NCBI GenBank assembly: GCA_001604585.1
Contig: LVBW01000020.1
Span: forward strand, 23,307-87,306
DNA from: Puniceicoccales bacterium Verruco_02
GTDB taxonomy: Bacteria > Verrucomicrobiota > Verrucomicrobiia > Opitutales > Oceanipulchritudinaceae
Direction of reading: 5' to 3'
DNA length: 64,000 nt
Each line of letters begins with the position of its first letter. Position 1 is the first letter of the stretch. Positions 24,997-32,684 of this stretch are shown piece after piece. The position numbers and the translations under genes were made by a program. The notes under the pieces were generated by a model. The model ran no database searches. It saw nothing but the letters and a program-made list of their open reading frames with translations, and was not told where the DNA came from.

Positions 24997-27687
24997 CTAG
25001 TAGATGAGAGTCCAGTTGTTCAGGCTCATGTCCCAGGCCCAGGGATACAGGGTCTGTGAGGTGTAATACCAAGTGTTGTTGGTGTAGTTGTAGAAGTACA
25101 CCTCGTTGGCTTTGCTGGCTTCTTCGGACACGTACACCCACTTGTTGAAGTCGAAGGAGTAGAGGTAAGGCCAGCTGCTTACATAGGTCCAACCGAACAC
25201 GTCGCTGAAGAAGTAGTTCTGGTCGAACATGTAGTAGTCGTTGAACACGCTGCCGTAGTAGCTCTGCTTGGGAATGCCGTTGCCGCTGAAGGCTGTGCCG
25301 TTCACCTTGGCGCCGGGCGAGGCGCTAAGGAAGTTAAGCCCGGAGGCTGGCACGTGCAGGGTGTTGAAGCCTGTGCCGGTTATGTCGGGACTACGGGTTA
25401 TCGACTGGCCCTGATTGGACTGTGCCGACACGAAGAGAACCTCGTCGATTGTGTAGCCGTAGGGGTTTTCGAGACGGATTATACCATCGTCCTTGATTGT
25501 CAGGTTGACGCCCACGCCGCCAGAGTTGGACACCTGTGCGAACGCGCCCTTGGTGAGGGTGGCAGCGTTGGCCTGAATGGTCGTTTGATTGCCGCCGCCG
25601 AAGATGACTATCGCGCCCTGGTCCTTGAGGATCGTGCCCACGGGGAACACGTGCACGCACACCTGGCCGTTGGTGTCGTTTTTGCCGTAGGAGTATAGCT
25701 TCCAGCCGGTCAGGTCCACCATGCGGCCGGAGTTGTTCACCAGTTCGATGAACTGGTCGTTTATCGCCTCTTCTTGGACGCCGTTGCCGTTGGTGTCGAG
25801 GCCGGTGCCGGTCACGCTGCCGAAGGCCTCGTTGATCACTACGTCGAAGTTGTCAACGGCCACGTCTTTCACTGTCAGTAGCGCCTGTGCGGGCACGCTG
25901 TCGTCGTTGCGCACAAAGAAGGTCACGGTGCGGTCGCCGTCGAGCACTAGGTCGTTGTATGCATAGATCTCGAAGGTGGTGCTGGACTGGCCTTCGGGAA
26001 TTGTGACAGTGGTGTGGGGCAGGTAAACCTCGTTGGGGGTGCCGTCGAGGTTGAGTCCGTCTGTCTGGATTGTGACGGCAAGGCCGCCGCTCGGGGCAGG
26101 GGAGCTGAGGCTCACGGTGGCTATGACGGGGTTGGCGTCGTTTTCGTCAACGCTGCTCTTGTTGAAGGAGAGGTGAAGCGTGTTGCTGAAGTTGCCAAAG
26201 GGCGAGCCGTCGATCTTGGTTCCGGGAGAGAAGAGTTCTCCGTTGCGGCTGACGTTGTTGTAGGTCGTGTATGTGCCGGTGATGTCGGGGTTGCGCGTCA
26301 CACCCATGTACACGCTCGGGAAGGTGGAGGTGTAGTCGTAGGAGATTACGTCCGCGCCGCCGGAGGCCAGCACGATGATGTCACCTGTGTCTCCGTAGCC
26401 GAAGTTGCCAGCCGTGGCGGTCTGGACTATCGCGCCGCCGAAAAGGCCCCTTGGCTTGCCGCCGGCGAAGATGACTATAGCGCGGCCGCTCTTAAGGATT
26501 GTGCCCTCTGGGAAAATGTGGCGCACGCCCTTGTCGTCGCTGATTGTCCAGCCGGACAGGTTGATGTCGATTGTGTCGTTGTTTACGAATTCGAGGAACT
26601 CGTCCTGGCTGCCGTTGCGGATGCCGTCGTTGTTGGCGTCGCCCTTGAGGTCGGTTTCGAGCGAGCCGGGAACGCTGGTCATGAACTCGTTGAGGATGAT
26701 GGACGGCTTGCGGTCCACGTTTATCACCTTCAGTGCGATAGAGTTGCGGGCCACTCCGGTGCCGCTCAGGCTGATCGTCACGTTCTGGTCGCCGTCGTAA
26801 GTATTGTCCGCAACGATGGTTACGGGCACCAGGACGCTTGTCTCTCCGGCGGGTATGGTGGCCGAGGCTTGGAGAATCACTTCGGTGGTGTCGCTGCTTA
26901 CGAGCGGGAGGGTGATGCCGCCTTCGGGGGCAGGCGAGGCAAGGGTAAGGGTCAGCGTTGTGCTGTCGCCTTCGTTGAAGCTGCTGGCGGGCAGGCTCAG
27001 GCTTGCAACGGCGAGTGCGTTGTCGGCGACGACGCGAACGTTGTCGAAGGCGTACTCTTCTGTGGCGCCGTTTAGGTTCAGCTTGATGCGGATCTGCATC
27101 GTCGTGCCTACAACGGACAGCGGCCAAGAGAAGGTTGCAAAGTTGTTCGTCAGTCTGGCGTCGTTAAGGCTGGCGTTGGTGTTCTCGTCGCCCACGAAGT
27201 AGCGTCCGGGGGAGTCTGTGCCGGTGCCACGGAAGCCGCCGATGGTCTTCCATTCGCCTCCGTCGACCTTTACGTCCACAAGGAAGACGTTGTCGGCTTC
27301 GAACTCGTTGCTGCCCTGGGCGGCTTCGAGGTAGATGGTCATGTTGCCAAGGCCCGCGATGGAGAAGGCGTTGAACGTGATGCGTCCTTCGTCCGAGTCC
27401 ATGCCATTGACCGAGGTGCCAAGTTTGTCGATGTCGCGGCCTGCCCAGAAGTAGCTGCCGCTGAGGGTGCCGCCGGTTGTGCGCGTGCCGTTGGACAGGT
27501 CGAGCCTGCGGGCAAAATATGCGTTTGCGCCGTCATCGCTCGGGTTTTCGAGCGTGTAGCGGGTGTTTGTCCCATCGGTCTCGAAGTCCTCGCGAAAGGC
27601 GACTACTTCAGCCGCCTGCAGAGAGCTGGTGGCAAACAGGAGCGCCAAGAGGGAGGCGCTCGCGATGCCTGTTGTTTGAATCTTCAT
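24997..27687 (-). CDS. Secreted lamin-tail / Calx-beta-like multidomain protein
   Basis: An 896-residue exported protein (signal MKIQTTGIASASLLALLFATSSLQA). An N-terminal jelly-roll-like region runs to ~220. A Calx-beta-like unit at ~225-325 has SLPASSFNEGDSTTLTLTLASPAP and DNTYDGDQNVTISLSG. A first lamin-tail domain follows at ~328-485 (IILNEFMTSVPGS, QDEFLEFVNND, NLSGWTISDD). Then come a second Calx-beta-like unit at ~490-605 and a second lamin-tail domain at ~610-775 (VVINEAFGSVTG, NDQFIELVNNSGRMVDLTGW). The final ~84 residues are an aromatic repeat module (GWTYVSSWPYLYSFDFNKWVYV, LYPWAWDMSLNNW). No enzymatic motif is seen. Lamin-tail domains often accompany extracellular nucleases and phosphatases. 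It follows the TonB receptor gene by 50 bases. Confidence 0.85.
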   Translation of the reverse strand: MKIQTTGIASASLLALLFATSSLQAAEVVAFREDFETDGTNTRYTLENPSDDGANAYFARRLDLSNGTRTTGGTLSGSYFWAGRDIDKLGTSVNGMDSDEGRITFNAFSIAGLGNMTIYLEAAQGSNEFEADNVFLVDVKVDGGEWKTIGGFRGTGTDSPGRYFVGDENTNASLNDARLTNNFATFSWPLSVVGTTMQIRIKLNLNGATEEYAFDNVRVVADNALAVASLSLPASSFNEGDSTTLTLTLASPAPEGGITLPLVSSDTTEVILQASATIPAGETSVLVPVTIVADNTYDGDQNVTISLSGTGVARNSIALKVINVDRKPSIILNEFMTSVPGSLETDLKGDANNDGIRNGSQDEFLEFVNNDTIDINLSGWTISDDKGVRHIFPEGTILKSGRAIVIFAGGKPRGLFGGAIVQTATAGNFGYGDTGDIIVLASGGADVISYDYTSTFPSVYMGVTRNPDITGTYTTYNNVSRNGELFSPGTKIDGSPFGNFSNTLHLSFNKSSVDENDANPVIATVSLSSPAPSGGLAVTIQTDGLNLDGTPNEVYLPHTTVTIPEGQSSTTFEIYAYNDLVLDGDRTVTFFVRNDDSVPAQALLTVKDVAVDNFDVVINEAFGSVTGTGLDTNGNGVQEEAINDQFIELVNNSGRMVDLTGWKLYSYGKNDTNGQVCVHVFPVGTILKDQGAIVIFGGGNQTTIQANAATLTKGAFAQVSNSGGVGVNLTIKDDGIIRLENPYGYTIDEVLFVSAQSNQGQSITRSPDITGTGFNTLHVPASGLNFLSASPGAKVNGTAFSGNGIPKQSYYGSVFNDYYMFDQNYFFSDVFGWTYVSSWPYLYSFDFNKWVYVSEEASKANEVYFYNYTNNTWYYTSQTLYPWAWDMSLNNWTLIY

Positions 27688-27737
27688 GGTGTTGTGTCTG
27701 TGGTATTTGGATTGGCTTGGTAGCTAGGCAAAAACTG

Positions 27738-30700
27738 CTAGAGGCTGAGTTTTGCGCCTATGAACCAGGTGGTGCCTGTGTACTTGATTGAGGAAAGGCG
27801 CGTTGGATCGCCCTTGTAGAAGCGAATTGGCTGGTTGCTGAGGTTTGTGCCCTCGACGAAGAAGTTGAGGTGTTGGTTGACTTTGTAGCGGACAAGAATG
27901 TCGATGCGCTGGTAGGAGTCGGCGTAAGTGTCGAAGGCGTTGTGGGCCTCTCCGGCACGTTCCAAGTTGAACATCGTGGTTGTTCCGGCCTGAACGCTGT
28001 TTAGATACTTGCCGCGCCAGAGGTAGCTTGTGCGCACAAGAAGGCCGTGCTTTTCGTAATATATTGAGAAGTTGCCGCTCTGTTTTGCCTGCTGGAAGAG
28101 GGGCACTTTCTCTCCAAGGCGCTCTTCGTAGAGCAGCTCCACCTGGGAATCTACAAGGGTGTAGTTCATGCTTATTCCTAGGCCGCTGAATTCCCAGGGC
28201 AGGAAGCTGAGCTTGCTGTCGAAGAAGGTTTCCACCCCGTAGAGGCTGCCTTTGCCGGAGTTGGCCATGGTGCTCGTGTTCCAGGAGGAGGCGTTGGCTT
28301 CTATCGACGATGCGATATATTTGTGGGCATAGTAGTTAATCAGCTCGTTCTCGCCTGCGGCCACATCGGAACGGGTCTCTGTGTATATGGCTCCGTCTAT
28401 CTGTTTGTAGAATACGCTCATGCCTATCATGCCTATGCCCTTGAGATACTTCTCAACGCTCAGGTCGTAGTTGGTCGTGCGCATTGGTTCCAAGTCGGAG
28501 TTGGGCAGCTGGATGGAGCGGCCGAACTTGGCACCGGATATGTTGACAATTTCAAAGGGGACTAGGTCGGTGAAGGTCGGGCGTGCTATTGCCTTGGTGG
28601 CGGACATGCGCAGGACTATGTCGTGTCCAAGGTCGCGCCGGATGTGCAGGGCGGGGAGTATGTCGTTGTAGGAGCGCTCGCTGTGCACCCATTCGCAGAA
28701 CTGGTCCTGCTCAAGGTACTGCCAGTAGCCGGGGATTATGAAGGTGCCGTTGAGGTCGGTTTTAACGATGTTGTTGCCAAAGCCATTCTTTGTGTGTTCC
28801 CAGCGGAAACCGGTCACAAAGCTCCACCTTCCCCAGCTTCCTTTTTGCATCAGGTAGGCCGCTGTTATGTCTTCCTCGGCTTCGTAGTTTCTTAGGATGG
28901 CGTTTGTTACGTTGTAATTTAGGTCGTCGGCCGTCTGGAGCAGTGTTACTTCCTCGGGAGTGTTTCTTAGAAAGCTCAGCGTCTTTTCTTCGTCAAAGCG
29001 GGGCCCGAATGCGTAGGTCTTTCCGGAGGCGCCAAGGAAGCTGTAGCTGGAGTCCCCTGCGAAGTAATCGGAGGAGAGGGTTAGCTGGTCCACGCCGCTA
29101 AGCTTGATGTTGCTGTAGCGCTGGTAGTTACGCTGGTAGTCCTTGTCGCGGAAGTCTCCCGCTCCTCCGATGGAGGTCGTGGTGTTGATGCCAAACAGAT
29201 TGTAGTTGTAGCTCAGGCTGGCGTTGAAGCCGTGGCGCTTGTCGTTGCTGGAATATTCGTTGTTGTAAACGCTGCCGTGGTCCTTGTTCAGGATGAAGCT
29301 GTCAGGGTCGGCGAGCTGTTCGAGCGTGTTGTTTACGCTCATCGTCGGCAGATAGCCGTTGTCCGCATCGAGCAGGATGACGAAGGGGTACTCTGGGGTG
29401 TCCAGATACAGGCCGTTGCTTGTCCAGTCCTTCTTAGCTGTGGAAGAGTAGAGCTTGTAGTCGAATGCGAACCCATCCAAGAAGCTGTGCCTGCCGCCGA
29501 ACTGGTATGTTTCGATGCGGTCCTTTGTTACAATCTGCTGGAAATACTTCTGGGTGTCGCCGGCTGCTATGTACTTGTCGTAGTTCTTTGTGTCGGGGTT
29601 GTAGTATATTTCCCCAAGGGCGGCGGCTTCGTCATAGCTTAACTTTTTCTCGGCGCTTGAGGAAGGGAGCTTCAGACGCGCGGAGACAGCAGGATCGGCA
29701 AGGTCGTAGCCGAGGGCTGTGGCCACAGATTCGTTGAAATACAGCGAGCCTCGGTAGCTGACCGAGGAACTCGTGCTTGCGTTCATGTCAAGCTGCTGGA
29801 GGTTCTCGGTGTCGTTGTAGCGGTTGAAGGAAGCTGAGAAGTAAAAACGGTTATTGTCGTTGAGTTGCAGTTCCAGCTTTCCGCCAAATGCTATGCGGTC
29901 GCGCTCGATGTTGTAGTCCTCATAGCTTAGCGAGCTGATAGCGAAACCGTTCGGGTAGGAGCCTTTGAAGTTTGGCGTGGCGTTCGAGTTCCAGCTTCCT
30001 GAAAGAGTCTCGGAACCTCGGTTGTCCAGGGACTGGTTGAAGGATACCTGGATGCCAAGCTTGCGCTCGTCGCGCCCAAGGCGGATAACGTCGCCATAGA
30101 CAAGGTTGTAGCGCCAGCTATAGTTGTCGGAGTAATCGTACTGGCCCCATGCGCCTTCAACGGATGCAAAGCGTTCGTTGCGGTCCAGTGCGCTTCGGGT
30201 CACAAGGTTGACGGTGCCGCCCACGCTGCCGGCGGCTTGGTCGGGCGTCCAGGACTTGGTGACCTCGATCGCCTCGAGCTGGTCTGTGGAGATGATGTTA
30301 AGGGCTGTCGTGCGGCCGTTCTCGTCCGGGGTGGCGACGTTTACCCCGTCGATCATGACTTGGTTCCACGATGGGCTGGCCCCTCGTATGACGATGTATT
30401 TGCCCTCTCCCTGACTGTCCACAACCGTGATGCCCGGCTGGCGTTGCAGGGCCTCTGCGGCGTTGCGGTCCACGAACTGCCCCATTGCGTCGGCTGAGAC
30501 GACGTTGACCAGATTGTCGGCGGATTTTTGGATGTTCAGCGCCTTTGCGCGCCCAACCAACGAACCGACGACTGTTATCGCCTCCATTTCAAAGACTTGT
30601 TCGTTGGATATTATTATGTTTAGCGATATGTCGTCGTTCTTGTTTTCGATTGTCACCTTCTGGTAGGTGACGGGCAGTCCGACTGCCCTTGTCTCCAAAG

Positions 30701-30929
30701 TGTAAGTACCGGGTTGCATCCCGTATATATTGAACCTGCCGCCACGGCTCGTGTAAACGGATTGGCTGTTCTCCATTACGCGTATCTCACAGCCATTGAC
30801 GTATTGGTCGTGTATTTCGTCATACACTGTGCCGGAGATATCGGCAGCGTATCCTGCGCCTGTTGCAAATAATGCACTGGCTGCACACAGGGGCAGGGCG
30901 AGTGAACTGGTCCTAATATTGGTTTTCAT
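27738..30929 (-). CDS. TonB-dependent outer-membrane receptor
   Basis: A 1063-residue outer-membrane beta-barrel that imports a ligand using the proton motive force through TonB-ExbBD. After the signal peptide (LALPLCAASALFATGAGYA) comes a carboxypeptidase-regulatory-like domain (DISGTVYDEIHDQYVNGCEI, GGRFNIYGMQPGTYTLETRA). Next are a TonB-box-like stretch (FEMEAITVVG) and the plug (NLVNVVSADAMGQFVDRNAAEALQRQPGI, GKYIVIRGASPSWNQVMIDG). The barrel follows, ending in ITGTTWFIGAKLSL-like strands with a terminal aromatic/hydrophobic pattern. The plug resembles the Xanthomonas/Caulobacter TonB receptor class. The phosphoesterase gene lies 49 bases upstream and the lamin-tail gene 50 bases downstream, so the three probably form one operon. 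Confidence 0.95.
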   Translation of the reverse strand: MKTNIRTSSLALPLCAASALFATGAGYAADISGTVYDEIHDQYVNGCEIRVMENSQSVYTSRGGRFNIYGMQPGTYTLETRAVGLPVTYQKVTIENKNDDISLNIIISNEQVFEMEAITVVGSLVGRAKALNIQKSADNLVNVVSADAMGQFVDRNAAEALQRQPGITVVDSQGEGKYIVIRGASPSWNQVMIDGVNVATPDENGRTTALNIISTDQLEAIEVTKSWTPDQAAGSVGGTVNLVTRSALDRNERFASVEGAWGQYDYSDNYSWRYNLVYGDVIRLGRDERKLGIQVSFNQSLDNRGSETLSGSWNSNATPNFKGSYPNGFAISSLSYEDYNIERDRIAFGGKLELQLNDNNRFYFSASFNRYNDTENLQQLDMNASTSSSVSYRGSLYFNESVATALGYDLADPAVSARLKLPSSSAEKKLSYDEAAALGEIYYNPDTKNYDKYIAAGDTQKYFQQIVTKDRIETYQFGGRHSFLDGFAFDYKLYSSTAKKDWTSNGLYLDTPEYPFVILLDADNGYLPTMSVNNTLEQLADPDSFILNKDHGSVYNNEYSSNDKRHGFNASLSYNYNLFGINTTTSIGGAGDFRDKDYQRNYQRYSNIKLSGVDQLTLSSDYFAGDSSYSFLGASGKTYAFGPRFDEEKTLSFLRNTPEEVTLLQTADDLNYNVTNAILRNYEAEEDITAAYLMQKGSWGRWSFVTGFRWEHTKNGFGNNIVKTDLNGTFIIPGYWQYLEQDQFCEWVHSERSYNDILPALHIRRDLGHDIVLRMSATKAIARPTFTDLVPFEIVNISGAKFGRSIQLPNSDLEPMRTTNYDLSVEKYLKGIGMIGMSVFYKQIDGAIYTETRSDVAAGENELINYYAHKYIASSIEANASSWNTSTMANSGKGSLYGVETFFDSKLSFLPWEFSGLGISMNYTLVDSQVELLYEERLGEKVPLFQQAKQSGNFSIYYEKHGLLVRTSYLWRGKYLNSVQAGTTTMFNLERAGEAHNAFDTYADSYQRIDILVRYKVNQHLNFFVEGTNLSNQPIRFYKGDPTRLSSIKYTGTTWFIGAKLSL

Positions 30930-30978
30930 CAGAGTAAAATTCGGGATGCAGATTGTTGCCTGCTATGGTGTATATTCG

Positions 30979-32103
30979 TTATTTGACAAGGGACGTGCGT
31001 GTTCCGGCATTGATGTTGATGGAGAACTGTTCCCACTTGTCCTCAAGTATTGGCGATGTGGCAGCGTCTCCGTCCATGGCGTAAAACGGGGAGAATGTCC
31101 TGAAGTTGATTGTCTGCCCGTCTGGCTGGAACTCGAGCAGACGAAGCCAGCCGTGCCCACCGCTAGCTGGGTTGGATTTTAGGAACTGCGGGTTAAACAT
31201 TACCTGATGCACATAGTTGCCACATGTGGTCTTGTCCACACGGTATGAACTTACATATTCAGGGTCGCGTACGACGGTTCCGTCGCTATTTGTTATCTCG
31301 GATCCGAAGTGTCCGTTCAGGGTTAGTATGAAGTTGGAGTGCTTATTTATAAGCTGTTGCCATATGTCTTCGGCAGAGCATATTGCTTCAGTCCTTGCCA
31401 CTTGATAGCTGGCTGCGTATCCATGGGCCTGCTCTTGTGTGGAACGCAGCGGCCTGCCGTCTTCCGTCCAGCGGGTGGAATTGTAGTCTATGAAGTCGTG
31501 GGTGATTAGTATAACTTTCCTGTCCGGGTAGTTGGATATAACGCTGTCAGCCCACGCTACAACGGCGGGTCTTGTCGCAAATTCCAAGCTGAGTATGAGC
31601 AGACTCCACTTTCCGTAATCGTAGAAGTAGCAAGCATTTTCGAGATGCCCTGGCTCGTAAACGCTACAAATGGAGGCCGTTGTAAGCGGGTTGTCCGACA
31701 GCTTGAAATACTTGTTGAAATTGCTGACCTCGCGCACTGTTGCCTTGCCGTTCGGCCCCATGTCGTGATTGCCAATGGCTAGGAAGCATGGCATGGAGTT
31801 GTTAAGCACATCCATACATGCCTCAATGCGGCTCCACTGGGTTGGCGTGTTGCGGTTGGTTATGTCTCCGGTATGCACTAGGAAGCGTATATCGCGTTCC
31901 GCTTGGTAACGTTTGAGCCAATCGGTCATCTTGAGCAAAGTCCCAACATCGCCGGTCGGTTCGGTGTAATACTGTGTGTCGGTTATCCAGGCGGCTGTGA
32001 ATGCGCCTTCGTTGATGGGTACTGGCAGAGCGTCGATATCCGCTTGCGCACTGGTGCAGAACACAAGGGAAACAATCAGCAATAGGTGTGGTCTCATATT
32101 CAT
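30979..32103 (-). CDS. Secreted calcineurin-like metallophosphoesterase
   Basis: A 374-residue exported enzyme (MRPHLLLIVSLVFCTSAQADID signal). Metal-site motifs in order are ITDTQYY (D-x-Q in place of D-x-H), VHTGDIT, LAIGNHDMGP, LITHDFIDY and LTLNGHFG. Unlike its two larger paralogues in the window, it has no LamG or aromatic tail. It heads the likely operon with the TonB receptor and lamin-tail genes, which suggests that it releases a product the receptor imports (inference). A long 581-bp noncoding region lies upstream. Confidence 0.9.
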   Translation of the reverse strand: MNMRPHLLLIVSLVFCTSAQADIDALPVPINEGAFTAAWITDTQYYTEPTGDVGTLLKMTDWLKRYQAERDIRFLVHTGDITNRNTPTQWSRIEACMDVLNNSMPCFLAIGNHDMGPNGKATVREVSNFNKYFKLSDNPLTTASICSVYEPGHLENACYFYDYGKWSLLILSLEFATRPAVVAWADSVISNYPDRKVILITHDFIDYNSTRWTEDGRPLRSTQEQAHGYAASYQVARTEAICSAEDIWQQLINKHSNFILTLNGHFGSEITNSDGTVVRDPEYVSSYRVDKTTCGNYVHQVMFNPQFLKSNPASGGHGWLRLLEFQPDGQTINFRTFSPFYAMDGDAATSPILEDKWEQFSININAGTRTSLVK

Positions 32104-32684
32104 AAGCCTGTAGTCGTGATGTATGTAAGGTCTGGAGATGGACGTGAATATCCCTTTCCATTTCGCGTATTACTGCTTTATGGATAAGGTATAAGAAGCC
32201 TGCCTTTGTTGATAGGCAATTGACCATGATCGGCTGATGACGAGATCAACCGGGACAAGTCAGGGCAGCTATGAGGTTGTATAGACGTATAGCACAACGA
32301 CTGGGCGGCGACTAATGAATAATTGTTAAGCTTCGGATGTGTATGTTACCGTATTGCTACGCTCCATTACGCTTGCGAAACATGAGTGTTACGAATTTCT
32401 GTACAGTTCTAATCGTTACGGCGTGATTATTCGCTGTGCTTCATGCGCATTGGTGTTTCGCAAGCAGGTGATGTCGCTATCGTTGGGCGTAGTCCATTAG
32501 TGTTAAACTAGTATGGTGCTGATGTGCCAATTTGGTTCATCCCTTATCTCCATTCCATGTAATTGGTGCATGGATACGTCTATTAACATCGGTATATTCA
32601 TGTCATCATGGCCTGGATGCCCGCTCTTGGCTGCGGAGCCGCTCAATGCCTTCGCTGTGGTTTGCCCTGCCTCGTTGGCGGCGC
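32104..32684. other. 581-bp noncoding region upstream of the phosphoesterase/TonB receptor operon
   Basis: No well-supported gene is seen. The stretch 32200-32600 is richer in A+T than its surroundings. It contains a perfect 12-bp inverted repeat with arms 71 bases apart and probably the promoter of the downstream operon. A 61-codon frame overlaps the stop of the upstream gene (see findings) but is unproven. Confidence 0.5.
32371..32465. repeat. Perfect 12-bp inverted repeat with 71-base spacer
   Basis: Arms GCTTGCGAAACA (32371-32382) and TGTTTCGCAAGC (32454-32465) are exact reverse complements inside the long noncoding region. The spacer also holds GTTACG twice. This could be the closing helix of a structured RNA, a paired operator or a DNA-level signal. 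Confidence 0.6.

Noticed and set aside
26014..27075. Open frame of 353 codons on the plus strand
   Set aside because: Antisense shadow of the lamin-tail gene; Gly/Val/Ala-rich composition typical of complement frames, and no recognisable motif.
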